This document shows, piece after piece, positions 34,226-42,891 of a stretch of 64,000 bases of DNA (its first letter is position 1; each line of letters begins with the position of its first letter). The translations under genes were made by a program, and so were the position numbers. A model generated the notes under the pieces. That model saw only the letters and a list, made by a program, of their open reading frames with translations. It did no database searches and was not told the origin of the DNA. Source of the DNA: Laceyella sediminis (GTDB lineage Bacteria; Bacillota; Bacilli; Thermoactinomycetales; Thermoactinomycetaceae); assembly GCF_003003125.1 (NCBI RefSeq), contig NZ_PVTZ01000013.1, positions 1-64,000 on the forward strand, in the 5' to 3' direction.

Positions 34226-34241
34226 AAAGGAGGAATGGCAT

Positions 34242-35144
34242 TTGATTGCTGTTGCTGAAAAAAGAAATGAAGGAATCAAAGAAGAAGATCGCAAGAAGTT
34301 GGCATGGCTCAAAAGCTTGAAGCGGATCACCTTCATTTTGCTGGGTGCGATTCTTGTAGCCGTGGCACTGGAGATTTTTTTGGTCCCCAATGATGTAATT
34401 GACGGAGGGATTGTGGGCGTTTCCATCATTGTTTCCCACCTTTCCGGTTTAAACTTAGGGGTCTTATTATTTGTACTCAACCTTCCCTTCTTCTTTATCG
34501 GATATAAACAAATCGGGAAAACCTTCGCCCTGTCCACTCTGTTGGGCGTTATTGTCATGTCTGTTGGTACCAACTTGCTCCACTCGGTACCGGGTTTAAC
34601 AGATGATCCTTTGTTGGCGGCGGTATTTGGAGGAATCATTTTGGGGATTGGCGTCGGCTTGGTTATCCGCAACGGTGGTTCCTTGGATGGAACGGAGATT
34701 TTGGCCATTCTGTTTAACAAAAAATTGCCGCTTTCCGTGGGTCAAACAGTGATGATTTTCAACCTGTTCATCCTTGGTAGTGCAGGGTTTGTGTTTGGTT
34801 GGGATCGGGCCATGTATTCCTTGATGGCTTATTTTATCGCTTTTAAAATGATCGATGTAGTGATCGAGGGCTTTGATGAAACGAAATCCGTATGGATCAT
34901 CAGTGACAAACCGGAAGAGCTGGGGAATTGCATATTGCAACGTCTGGGTCGGGGCGTTACTTACTTAAATGGTGAAGGTGCTTACACCGGTGACTCCAAA
35001 AAAGTGATTTTTTGCGTCGTGACCCGTTTGGAAGAAGCCAAACTGAAGTTGATTGTAGAAGATGTGGATCCCCAAGCCTTTCTGGCGATCGGCCATATTC
35101 ATGATGTGCAAGGCGGAAGATTTAAAAAGAAAGATATTCACTAA
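34242..35144 (+). CDS. YitT family membrane protein (DUF161/DUF2179)
   Basis: A 300-residue protein with five or six membrane helices (about residues 27-205; GAILVAVALEIFLVPNDVID, GGIILGIGVGLVIRNGGSLD) and a C-terminal cytoplasmic DUF2179 domain (KSVWIISDKPEELGNCILQR, then GVTYLNGEGAYTGDSKKVIF). The TTG start at 34242 is supported by AAAGGAGG with an 8-base spacer. The family is widespread in Bacillota with several paralogues per genome; its transport function is not established. Monocistronic, with a structured leader and a strong terminator. Confidence 0.9.
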   Translation: MIAVAEKRNEGIKEEDRKKLAWLKSLKRITFILLGAILVAVALEIFLVPNDVIDGGIVGVSIIVSHLSGLNLGVLLFVLNLPFFFIGYKQIGKTFALSTLLGVIVMSVGTNLLHSVPGLTDDPLLAAVFGGIILGIGVGLVIRNGGSLDGTEILAILFNKKLPLSVGQTVMIFNLFILGSAGFVFGWDRAMYSLMAYFIAFKMIDVVIEGFDETKSVWIISDKPEELGNCILQRLGRGVTYLNGEGAYTGDSKKVIFCVVTRLEEAKLKLIVEDVDPQAFLAIGHIHDVQGGRFKKKDIH

Positions 35145-35190
35145 CACAACGAGCTCTTTTCCCTTCCCATCTGGGAACAGGTTCATAAGC

Positions 35191-35236
35191 ATCGCCTGTT
35201 CAAGTGAAGACTTGAACAGGCGATTTGTCGTATTTT
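35191..35236 (+). terminator. terminator of the yitT-like gene
   Basis: ATCGCCTGTTCAAG pairs perfectly with CTTGAACAGGCGAT around TGAAGA, followed by TTGTCGTATTTTT. It also faces the convergent gerC-like gene. Confidence 0.85.
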
Positions 35237-35240
35237 TGGG

Positions 35241-36335
35241 TTAATCCAATCCGTCGACCACCCCGATCTCAACGATGTTCACCCGGGGAACAATTCGCAC
35301 TTTGACTCGCGGATACTGTTTTTGCCATGTTTTGAAGTCCCAATTTCGGGTGTGGCTACGCACGTGATCCCCGAGTCCCAGGGGATCGATCCCCAATTGT
35401 TGAAACTTGCGGATCAGCTGGTGTCCTTGTTGTGAAACCTGCTTTTTCAATGCATGTTCTGTCTGGCTCACATGTTGGGGTTTCAAGTGTTTCCCGGAAA
35501 ACTCGCTGATTGAAGCTCTGATGTTTAAGTAGATGGTGATTTCGGGAGTGGTTTGCGTGTTGCGGATGGAGATCCTTCGGTTTGAGGTAATCACCCGCAT
35601 CGCGACGAATTTATCCCCGATTTGCACTTTCATACCGGGAAATCGATTTTTACCGTAAAGGGTGTTGAAGGTGAACAGGTGACTACGGTCCAGTTCGAAG
35701 ACCATGCGGTCTTTTTTAAATAAGGCCAACCCTGTCAGCGTGATTTCCCTATCAGTTAATTTCAATAACGGCAAGAAGGGGTCCTTGCCCTTGGTGTAAT
35801 ACGCAGACAAGAAATAATGCAGACTGTTGTTGGGGATCGAGCCGTTTTGGGTGTTGTGTTCAAGCAAGGACGCGATGTAATGGCCCGTGTCGCGCGTGCC
35901 GAACGATTGGTTCAGTATTTCTTTGGTGACTCCCTCCGTCACGGCCAAGCTGAGGCTGGTTCCGATGTTGGGATCGCGATGCAAGGTGTCGATCATGTGG
36001 AGGATCCCGCGCTTGGCCATTTCCTTGTTGAATAGGGCGACTTCCAATTTTGCGTTGGCCAGGTTGGCGCTACTTTCTCTGTTCAATGCAATCAAGGCTT
36101 CTTTCCCTAAGTTGGCGGTGATGGAAAGCGTTTTGTTTTCGATCGAGGCATCGGATCTAAATACGGGTGTTACTGCGGTCATTGTTGCCGTTTGTTCATC
36201 GATATAATCATAGCCGACGGCGGTGACCAGTTGAATCTCATCCAATACGTTTTTTCTCACATTGCCGAAAATGATAATACAGATCGCGATAACAACCAAT
36301 GTGATGGGTTTCATCCATTTGATCCACTTCTTCAT
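35241..36335 (-). CDS. Ger(x)C germination protein without a lipobox (operon 2)
   Basis: C subunit of a second GerA-type receptor, 364 residues. The GerAC fold is recognisable (ILHMIDTLHRDPNIGTSLSL, LTGLALFKKDRMVFELD). The N-terminus MKKWIKWMKPITLVVIAICI followed by IIFGNVRKN is a membrane segment, but the usual GCWD lipobox is replaced by FGNV, so the lipidation cysteine is missing. The only nearby cysteine lies within the hydrophobic stretch. It may stay as a membrane-anchored protein. Its ATG overlaps the stop of the AB gene by four bases. The last gene of the operon. Confidence 0.9.
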   Translation of the reverse strand: MKKWIKWMKPITLVVIAICIIIFGNVRKNVLDEIQLVTAVGYDYIDEQTATMTAVTPVFRSDASIENKTLSITANLGKEALIALNRESSANLANAKLEVALFNKEMAKRGILHMIDTLHRDPNIGTSLSLAVTEGVTKEILNQSFGTRDTGHYIASLLEHNTQNGSIPNNSLHYFLSAYYTKGKDPFLPLLKLTDREITLTGLALFKKDRMVFELDRSHLFTFNTLYGKNRFPGMKVQIGDKFVAMRVITSNRRISIRNTQTTPEITIYLNIRASISEFSGKHLKPQHVSQTEHALKKQVSQQGHQLIRKFQQLGIDPLGLGDHVRSHTRNWDFKTWQKQYPRVKVRIVPRVNIVEIGVVDGLD

Positions 36336-37456
36336 GATCTCTTCCTCATTTTGTGTCGGATGTGGTAGATGATGAACAGAATGGGGATGTAAGCGTACAA
36401 AAGATAGATGCCGATCATGGAGACGAAGGAATTGAGATGGTCAATCTGCATCCGGTTGTTCAACAGGCAGGTGATGATGAAGCTCCCTGCAAGCAAAATG
36501 AGCAAGGCGCTGCGTTGAGTGATTTGGAAAATCCGTTTCACCCCGCGGCTAGCAGCCCAGAACGCGGTGCAAATATTGGGTAGGATGATGATGGTCCACG
36601 CGGAAATGGCGACATACTCAATCCGCTCGAGCACCGGCAACTTTATGACTTTCCACATGGTCAGGGTGGGCCATATTTCAACTTGCAAATGATCTTCGCC
36701 GTAATAGGCAAAGGTGACGATGGCGACTCCCGCATAGATCAATGTAGTGAACAGATTGCCGTAATGCGTCCATTTTTGCGATTTCTCTGGTTCGATGAAA
36801 TAAGGGTAATAGAGCAGCAACAACTCGAAGCCCAAAATGGTAAATGTCATTTCTTCCACGGACTTAATCAAGTCTGTAATGGAGTGATCCATAACCGGTA
36901 GCAAATTCCGGAAATTGGCGAATTCCAAAGGGGCCAAAAAAGTGGGTATCAAAATGAGCGGGATGATGGACCCAAAATAGCAAACTCCCGCAACGGTGCG
37001 AAATCCGTTGCTCACGATATAGTAGGCGGAGGTCAAAAAAACCAGGGCGAACGGCCATGTCTTGAACAGGGGGAACACCCACACCTGAATCACTTCAATG
37101 AAAGTCCGCAACACCGTCGTCCCGGAGATAAATACTTGGAGGATGAACAGAAAGCTAAGCAGGTTGCCGATCCATTTGCCAAAGACGGTTTGATGAATGG
37201 AGATCAAGTCGTTTTGTTCTTTGTTTAGTATTTGGTACATCATCCATAACAGCAAATGGATGATGAGCCCGGACAGGATGACGGCGATCCATGCGTCATG
37301 CCCGGAGGCTTTTGAGATATAGCGTTGGAATCCCAACACCCCCACGCCGAATTGCGTTTTGTATATCAAGAAAAACGCTAGGTAGGGTGAAACGCGATAT
37401 TGTCGATTCACATGCGCTTGCATAGGATCAGCCTTCCTTCTTGCGGAATCATTCAT
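36332..37456 (-). CDS. GerAB-type germination permease subunit (operon 2)
   Basis: Membrane subunit of about 374 residues with ten helices, starting MNDSARRKADPMQAHVNRQY before the typical VSPYLAFFLIYKTQFGVGVL segment. It belongs to the endospore germination permease family and should bind the germinant. It overlaps both neighbours: eight bases with the A subunit and four with the C subunit. It differs strongly from the operon 1 AB protein, so the two receptors probably recognise different nutrients. Confidence 0.92.
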   Translation of the reverse strand: MNDSARRKADPMQAHVNRQYRVSPYLAFFLIYKTQFGVGVLGFQRYISKASGHDAWIAVILSGLIIHLLLWMMYQILNKEQNDLISIHQTVFGKWIGNLLSFLFILQVFISGTTVLRTFIEVIQVWVFPLFKTWPFALVFLTSAYYIVSNGFRTVAGVCYFGSIIPLILIPTFLAPLEFANFRNLLPVMDHSITDLIKSVEEMTFTILGFELLLLYYPYFIEPEKSQKWTHYGNLFTTLIYAGVAIVTFAYYGEDHLQVEIWPTLTMWKVIKLPVLERIEYVAISAWTIIILPNICTAFWAASRGVKRIFQITQRSALLILLAGSFIITCLLNNRMQIDHLNSFVSMIGIYLLYAYIPILFIIYHIRHKMRKRS

Positions 37457-38963
37457 CTATGTCCCGCGGTTTCTGCCTCCATGGGGGTGTGAAGCGCTGT
37501 TTGTCCTGCGTCTGGAGATATGCAGGGCAATGAGATTGTGTATTGAAAGGTAACCGAATGAAAGAGTCGCGCAAGTCTTTCAAGCGGAGAGGATAAATGG
37601 GCTCCAGATAAGGGCGCCCCAAAGAAGTCAGCCTCAGCAGATGACCCATCACAAAGATGAACGCAATCGCCACCCCTATCAATCCCCATAACTGGGCAAA
37701 CAAAAGAAACGGAAACCGGAGCAGGCGAATGGCGTTGCCCATGCGATAAACCGGTGTTGTAAAGGATGCCAACGCCGCCAGCGCGACGAAAATCAACAGC
37801 ACATTGCTGGTGAGGCCTGCTTGCACGGAGGCGGTTCCGATGACGATCCCGCCGACGATACCGATGGTTTGGCCTACTTTCGTCGGCAAACGGGCTCCCG
37901 CTTCACGCAACAATTCGATCGTCAATTCCAATATCATCGCTTCCAATATCGGGGGAAACGGGACGATGCTCCGTGACGTCACCAAGGTGACCATTAAATC
38001 AGTTGGAATCAGTGCGTAATGGTAAGTGACCACCGCTACATAAATGGGGGTGATCAGGATGGAAAACAAGACGGAAAACAAACGGACAATCCGGAAGAAG
38101 GACGCCATTTGCCAATTAATGAAGTAATCTTCAAACGCTGAGAAAAATTCGACTAGCGTGGTAGGAGCGATCAGGGCATGGGGGGAACCGTCCACCATGA
38201 TGACGATGCTCCCTTCGGCCAAAACAGCGGCCACGCGTTCAGGCCGTTCAGTGTCCAACATCTGTGGAAAAATAGAGTTGCTGTTGTCCGTGATAAGTTG
38301 GGAAATGTAGGAGCTGTCAAGGATTTGGTAGAACTTGATCGCTTTGATCCGTTGCAATACCGTGTTGACATTTTCTTCATTGGCCACTCCGTCGATATAT
38401 AAAACCGCCACTTTGGTTTTGGAATAAGTGCCGACGGTGAGCTCTTGTAACTGCAACTCTTTGATGGGCAAGCGTTTGCGAACCATATTCAAATTGGTTG
38501 TCAATGACTCGACAAACGACTCCTTCGGGCCGACAACGGAAAATTCTTCTTGGGGGATGGAGACGGCCCGTGATTTGTCCAATTCGGCGCGCGCCAACAC
38601 TCCTTCCAGAACCCGGTCACTAAATCGAATCCATACGTACCCGCGCAACAACAAGTCTTTGATCTTTTCAGGATCATCGGTGATCTCTTTCTCCTCGATG
38701 GGAAGCACGGATTCGACTTCTTGCAAGGTCGGAAAAGATAGTTTGTTTAAGTAAGGCAAGATGTCCCGGTGCAACACTTCCGTGTCCACCAACGAGGTGA
38801 TGTGTGTAATCCAGTACGGATGAGTTGCATTCGCATGATGGGTATGGGTGAAATCACCGCGTTCCCAAAAAGGTTCAGCCCAAGTGGATGGCGGTTCAGC
38901 CGTTTCCTGTTTGTTTTTTCTCGGTCTTCGGATGCCGGTCACCCCCTCGCGACGAATGATCAT
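37449..38963 (-). CDS. GerAA-type spore germination protein (operon 2)
   Basis: A subunit of 504 residues with a soluble N-terminal domain (about 1-290, including EFSVVGPKESFVESLTTNLN) and about five membrane helices. The family signatures IFPQMLDTERPERVAAVLAE and ELLREAGARLPTKVGQTIGI are present. First gene of operon 2 in the same gene order as operon 1 (A-B-C). The start at 38963 has ATAAAGG directly before it; a GTG at residue 8 is an alternative. The upstream 120 bases hold the promoter; no SigmaG motif was assigned by eye. Confidence 0.92.
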   Translation of the reverse strand: MIIRREGVTGIRRPRKNKQETAEPPSTWAEPFWERGDFTHTHHANATHPYWITHITSLVDTEVLHRDILPYLNKLSFPTLQEVESVLPIEEKEITDDPEKIKDLLLRGYVWIRFSDRVLEGVLARAELDKSRAVSIPQEEFSVVGPKESFVESLTTNLNMVRKRLPIKELQLQELTVGTYSKTKVAVLYIDGVANEENVNTVLQRIKAIKFYQILDSSYISQLITDNSNSIFPQMLDTERPERVAAVLAEGSIVIMVDGSPHALIAPTTLVEFFSAFEDYFINWQMASFFRIVRLFSVLFSILITPIYVAVVTYHYALIPTDLMVTLVTSRSIVPFPPILEAMILELTIELLREAGARLPTKVGQTIGIVGGIVIGTASVQAGLTSNVLLIFVALAALASFTTPVYRMGNAIRLLRFPFLLFAQLWGLIGVAIAFIFVMGHLLRLTSLGRPYLEPIYPLRLKDLRDSFIRLPFNTQSHCPAYLQTQDKQRFTPPWRQKPRDIDE

Positions 38964-39033
38964 CCTTTATCGTTGCCCGGTTGGCGTTCTTTTATTTGTG
39001 GACGAGCATGTAAGCGAAAATGGCTACAACGCA

Positions 39034-39070
39034 ACAAGCCCACTTTCCTTTAAGGCGAAAGTGGGCTTGT
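39034..39070. terminator. hairpin between gerA operon 2 and the cation exporter
   Basis: ACAAGCCCACTTTC pairs perfectly with GAAAGTGGGCTTGT around a 9-base loop. It lies 14 bases past the exporter stop codon on the minus strand. There is no T run, so termination strength is uncertain. Confidence 0.6.
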
Positions 39071-39083
39071 TGGCGCAAAGCAG

Positions 39084-40055
39084 TCAGGTGCTCGCGCGCT
39101 GTCCGCAAACGTCATGTTGGCACGCTTGGTGGAAGTCGGAAGTTTCTACTTGGATGGTGGTGTGCCGGATGAGGAAATGCGTTTCGATTTGTTGGATGGA
39201 TTGTCGCAAAACGGTTTGACTGTCGGCGGTGTCTTGGATGAGAAGATGGCAAGACAAGGAATCAAAGCCGGATGTGATAGTCCAGATGTGCAAATCATGG
39301 ACATTAACAACTCCGGGAATGCGCATCAAGATCTCTTCTACTTTTTTGCGATCTACGGTGATGGGCGTGCCTTCCATCAGGATGTGCACAGAGTGGGCGA
39401 TCACACCCCAGGCTCCTTTCAAAATTAAGACGGCCACCACCGCGCTAATCAGCGGATCGGCCATATACCAGGAAAAGTAGTGCATCAACAAGCCGGCGAA
39501 GATGGCTCCGACCGAGCCCAAGGCGTCGCCTAGCACGTGGAGGTAAGCGCTGCGCACGTTGACATTGCCCTCCGTGTCTCCCTTCATTAAGGCCCAGGCG
39601 CTCAGCAAGTTAGCGATCAAACCGACGGCGGCGATAGCCATCATGGAGCCACTGGCCACGCGCGGAGGCTCCAGCAGGCGGTGGAATGCTTCCCACATGA
39701 TCACTCCGGCAATGGCAAACAGTGATAGGCCGTTGAAGAGGGCGGCCAAAATTTCAAAGCGGTAATAGCCGTATGTTTTGCGGGCGGAAGGAGGGCGAAC
39801 GGCGAACCACATGGCGGCAAGACTGAGGGCGAGTGAGCCGGCGTCGCTCAACATGTGCCCTGAATCGGACAAGAGAGCCAAGCTGTTGGTCCACAGTCCG
39901 CCAACAAACTCCAACAGCATGATGCCGGCTGTAATGGCCAAGGCGATGGTCAGCCCTTTTCGATTGGCATTGCGGGTGTGGGTATGACCGTGATCGTGCC
40001 CGTGGGCATGGTGATGATGGTGGTGATGGTGGTGATGGTGGTGATGGTGGTGCAT
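39084..40055 (-). CDS. czcD: cation diffusion facilitator (zinc/cobalt exporter) with poly-histidine N-terminus
   Basis: CDF-family metal/proton antiporter, 323 residues, six membrane helices and a C-terminal cytoplasmic metal-binding domain (KVEEILMRIPGVVNVHDLHI, then WTITSGFDSLSCHLLI). Transport-site motifs HMLSD and HVLGD (HxxxD) lie in helices 2 and 5. The N-terminus is remarkable: Met followed by 15 histidines, then AHGHDHGHTHT. It is encoded by a near-perfect CACCACCAT-type tandem repeat at about 39995-40055. The tract would bind zinc, cobalt or nickel in the cytosol. It lies 14 bases downstream of the ArsR-family gene, so it forms an operon under that repressor. CzcD-like; the exact metal is inferred. 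Confidence 0.93.
   Translation of the reverse strand: MHHHHHHHHHHHHHHHAHGHDHGHTHTRNANRKGLTIALAITAGIMLLEFVGGLWTNSLALLSDSGHMLSDAGSLALSLAAMWFAVRPPSARKTYGYYRFEILAALFNGLSLFAIAGVIMWEAFHRLLEPPRVASGSMMAIAAVGLIANLLSAWALMKGDTEGNVNVRSAYLHVLGDALGSVGAIFAGLLMHYFSWYMADPLISAVVAVLILKGAWGVIAHSVHILMEGTPITVDRKKVEEILMRIPGVVNVHDLHIWTITSGFDSLSCHLLIQDTADSQTVLRQSIQQIETHFLIRHTTIQVETSDFHQACQHDVCGQRAST
39995..40055. repeat. tandem repeat encoding the poly-histidine tract
   Basis: GGTGATGGT-type 9-base units (CACCATCACC on the coding strand) repeat about five times and encode 15 histidines at the start of the exporter. Mixed CAC/CAT codons make it imperfect. Such tracts can change length by slippage. Confidence 0.8.
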
Positions 40056-40069
40056 CGGCCATCTCTCCT

Positions 40070-40378
40070 TTATAAATGTTCAACATGGCTAATCGTTTGC
40101 CGCAACAGGTCAACCACATGCTCATCGTCACAACTGTAGAAAATGATGCGTCCTTCGCGGCGTGTTTTGACCAAGCGCAAGGAACGCAAGAAGCTGAGTT
40201 GATGGGAGATGGCTGAGTGGGAAAGACCTAACACTTCGGCGATGTGGCTGACGGAGCACTCCTCTTCGGACAGTAGATGCAAGATCCGGATGCGAGTGGG
40301 ATCTGCAAGCGCTTTAAAGATCATGACAGCGTCTTCCACCGATCGTGCTGCCAGCGTCTTATGCTCCTCTTTTTTCAT
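40070..40378 (-). CDS. czrA: ArsR/SmtB family metal-sensing repressor (CzrA-like)
   Basis: A 102-residue winged-helix repressor with recognition helix [15 protein letters not shown] and wing [13 protein letters not shown]. The C-terminal alpha-5 metal site is complete: D-x-H then ten residues then H-x2-H in [18 protein letters not shown], the zinc/cobalt pattern of CzrA and SmtB. ATG 40378 follows GGAGTGTGCATC; an in-frame ATG three codons earlier is less likely. It should bind the 40409-40432 palindrome and release it when zinc or cobalt binds. It is cotranscribed with the CDF exporter. Confidence 0.93.
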   Translation of the reverse strand: MKKEEHKTLAARSVEDAVMIFKALADPTRIRILHLLSEEECSVSHIAEVLGLSHSAISHQLSFLRSLRLVKTRREGRIIFYSCDDEHVVDLLRQTISHVEHL

Positions 40379-40408
40379 GATGCACACTCCTTCATCTCCT
40401 ATATTTTA

Positions 40409-40432
40409 ATATATGAGCATATGTTCATATAT
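40409..40432. promoter_or_regulatory. ArsR/CzrA operator
   Basis: ATATATGAGCAT is followed directly by ATGTTCATATAT; the two 12-base arms are inverted repeats with one mismatch. The core matches the TGAACA..TGTTCA style of SmtB/CzrA operators and lies 30 bases upstream of the repressor start, over the likely promoter. Confidence 0.75.
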
Positions 40433-40490
40433 GATTGTAATGGTCGGTATAAACAAGATCAAGAGAAAAAACGGTTGCATTGCCATGTGA

Positions 40491-40522
40491 AAACCCCCAT
40501 GATCGACATGGACCATGGGGGT
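40491..40522 (-). terminator. terminator of the lipoprotein glycosidase gene
   Basis: ACCCCCATGG..CATGGGGGT on the minus strand forms a stable hairpin with TTTTCAC after it, just downstream of the stop codon at 40531. Confidence 0.7.
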
Positions 40523-40530
40523 GAAGATTA

Positions 40531-42828
40531 TCAGTTGTCAAATTGGGCGGCGTTGAAGATTTGTTTTTGTGTTCCGGTGTAAATCACTGCCGATTTGGCA
40601 GGGATGGTTTCACCCTGATAAGAGTAGGCATGGGTGGAAAAATTGGCGATGACTCGCATGTCCTTGCCGAAGCGAGTTTCTTGTACGAGACGGTCCGGGC
40701 TCAATGTGTTGAAAGAGGTCAACTCGCGTTGCACGGCTTCTCGGTGAAAGGGAGACCACACTTTGATGAAGGCGCTAATCAGCTCTTTGTCTTTCTGCCA
40801 AGATCGTTCATCCACATGATAAAGGGGCGGGACATTGTAGAGTAGTTCCTTTAACATGCGGTCAGAGACTTCTCCTTTAATCTTCAGGCTTCCCCATTCC
40901 CAATGGTGCGTCGTGATCACGGAGTCGTTGTACACCAACTTATACAGTGGAATGGAGTAGACGGGATCAAGGTAGATGTGCTGATAACGTTCCTTGATGG
41001 GAACGGGTTTGCCAAACCGATCGGGGGTTCCGCCTTGCTGAGACCAATATGCGCCGATATAATACGGGCTTTGTTTGTGTTGGCGCATATCTTTGTCACT
41101 CCAGGCGATCACGGGTGTTTCGATTCCATGCGCGAAGGCGATGACCCGGCTGGCGAAGTCGTTTCCACCTTCCGAACCAACCACCATGCGATAGCGTGTG
41201 GCGATGACATTCATCCGCTTCAATCTCGCCTGTAGATCTTGCGCTTGTGTGGTGAGATGTTCGGGTGTGTAATCATCATATATCTCACCAGTGGCGTCAC
41301 AATCCACAAACCAAGAGTTGAAGGCGATGCCGTTTTTGAGGATGTCACGGACGCGTTGGTTTACGGCGGGCAGGGAGAGGGTGGGGTTCAACTTGCGACC
41401 CCGGCCCAGGAATCCTTTCACTTTTTGACCGTTCACATCCGTGATGGTAGCTCGTTCGTACAGAATGGGGTCTTTGAAACTGGCTGTGTTCCAATCCATG
41501 TTCTGCTCTTTATGAATCGAATGGTAAGAATCGTAAGGGCCAATTAGATAACCTGTTTTATTGGCGGTGTTCACGGCAACCGGATTCATAAGCCCGTCAG
41601 CCCAGTTGGGCAGCCCGATCCATGCTCGGTTCAGCCCCGAGCGGGACATCTCACGAATGAGATTAGAAATGCCTTCCCCCCATGTCTGGACATCTGTCAC
41701 ACTTTCCCCCAAAGCGCTTTTTAGCAAGTGCTTGTTTAACGTATACAGCTCTTGCTCGCTTAACTTGTCGATCCCTTTGGACAAAAGGGCGCGGGCCTCT
41801 TTATCGGGATGTGGGAAGTGTTTGGGTTCGTATAATGTCTTCAGTTTCAGGGCGGTGTTTAACGCTCTCACGATGACTTGCTTTTGGTAACGATCCCAAG
41901 CCCCTGGGGTATGACTTTTTATAACTTGGGCCAGTTCTTGTCCGCTGTCAGAAGCGTTAGCATTCAACACTTCCACCATCCGACCGAAGGTGGGGCCTTT
42001 CAAGAGTGGATCGAGTTTCTGCCAGCGCAAATCGGAGTCGGTCAGTATCCCATCGTTCCACAGATAGATGTGGGGAGCGCCAAATAGCTTCGCCACGTTG
42101 CGGTTTTCTTTTGCTTTTTGGACAAGGCTTTTGAACTCGCCAAGCTCCTGAATGTGCCGGCGATAGATTTTGACGATTTGAGTCGGGTCTTGATCTGTCA
42201 GATATAGGCGGAAACCATACGTCTTTTTCTTGTTGATGGTCGGAAACTCATGTGAAAAATGAAGTTCCAGGTTCGGGTTGTTTTGGAACGTCACTTGATC
42301 GTTGAAAATGTCATCAGCGATGAACACAACGGCATGTCGGTTTAGATTGGCCGCCAAAAACCGCATGGAGAAATCTTCGCTGAAGTGATAGGTTTCGCCA
42401 CCGAGGTACGCCTGCCAATGGGGGTCTCGGCTGGGAATCTGTTTCCCTTCCCACAAAGGGAGGGTGTAGCTTTTCCCGCTCAACACGGGCCATTCAAATT
42501 TTGACGCGCCGGTTGATTGAATGCGTACATCTAAATAAGTCTTTTGCTTGGTCAGGTTTACGCGGATTTTTTGATCAGGGTATTCCCAAGACGCCTGCGT
42601 CTGGTTCTGTTCAAACCGGGTGACGCGCATCGGGGTGAGTGGCTTGGACACTTTTTCTTTCACGCCGTTCCGGGTGAGTGTGATGTCAAAGGTTTCAGGC
42701 TGAACCTGAAATGTAAAATCGTAATCATGCACCTCTGTTTTTGGATTGATTGTGTCAACGCTCTGGCATCCGCTGAGCAGGGCTGTAACCAGCGCACCGC
42801 TCAGACATGCAGAAATCAACTTTTTCAT
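40531..42828 (-). CDS. large lipoprotein, glycoside hydrolase-like (GH101-like/DUF5696)
   Basis: A 765-residue exported lipoprotein: MKKLISACLSGALVTALLSG then the lipobox cysteine (LLSGC). A beta-rich N-terminal part (about 30-230) precedes a TIM-barrel-like domain (about 240-700). The segment FNSWFVDCDATGEIYDDYTP looks like the catalytic aspartate strand of GH101-type endo-alpha-N-acetylgalactosaminidase-like glycosidases, and RMVVGSEGGNDFASR is a second conserved strand end. The substrate is not clear. The start is preceded by AGGAGGTGCTGAA. It is 63 bases downstream of the histidine kinase gene on the same strand and may share its transcript. Confidence 0.75.
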   Translation of the reverse strand: MKKLISACLSGALVTALLSGCQSVDTINPKTEVHDYDFTFQVQPETFDITLTRNGVKEKVSKPLTPMRVTRFEQNQTQASWEYPDQKIRVNLTKQKTYLDVRIQSTGASKFEWPVLSGKSYTLPLWEGKQIPSRDPHWQAYLGGETYHFSEDFSMRFLAANLNRHAVVFIADDIFNDQVTFQNNPNLELHFSHEFPTINKKKTYGFRLYLTDQDPTQIVKIYRRHIQELGEFKSLVQKAKENRNVAKLFGAPHIYLWNDGILTDSDLRWQKLDPLLKGPTFGRMVEVLNANASDSGQELAQVIKSHTPGAWDRYQKQVIVRALNTALKLKTLYEPKHFPHPDKEARALLSKGIDKLSEQELYTLNKHLLKSALGESVTDVQTWGEGISNLIREMSRSGLNRAWIGLPNWADGLMNPVAVNTANKTGYLIGPYDSYHSIHKEQNMDWNTASFKDPILYERATITDVNGQKVKGFLGRGRKLNPTLSLPAVNQRVRDILKNGIAFNSWFVDCDATGEIYDDYTPEHLTTQAQDLQARLKRMNVIATRYRMVVGSEGGNDFASRVIAFAHGIETPVIAWSDKDMRQHKQSPYYIGAYWSQQGGTPDRFGKPVPIKERYQHIYLDPVYSIPLYKLVYNDSVITTHHWEWGSLKIKGEVSDRMLKELLYNVPPLYHVDERSWQKDKELISAFIKVWSPFHREAVQRELTSFNTLSPDRLVQETRFGKDMRVIANFSTHAYSYQGETIPAKSAVIYTGTQKQIFNAAQFDN

Positions 42829-42891
42829 TTCAGCACCTCCTGCCAGACCACTTTAAGCGGTGAATGTTACATCAGTTTGGCATTCGCCGGA

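Noticed and set aside
39995-40055. Poly-histidine tract as a possible cloning tag or vector contamination
   Set aside because: It is in frame with a complete CDF transporter, is flanked by natural HGHDHGH sequence, and sits behind native regulatory signals, so it is genuine.
39995-40055. CRISPR-like short tandem repeats
   Set aside because: The units are contiguous 9-mers coding for histidine with no spacers. No CRISPR array was seen anywhere in the window.
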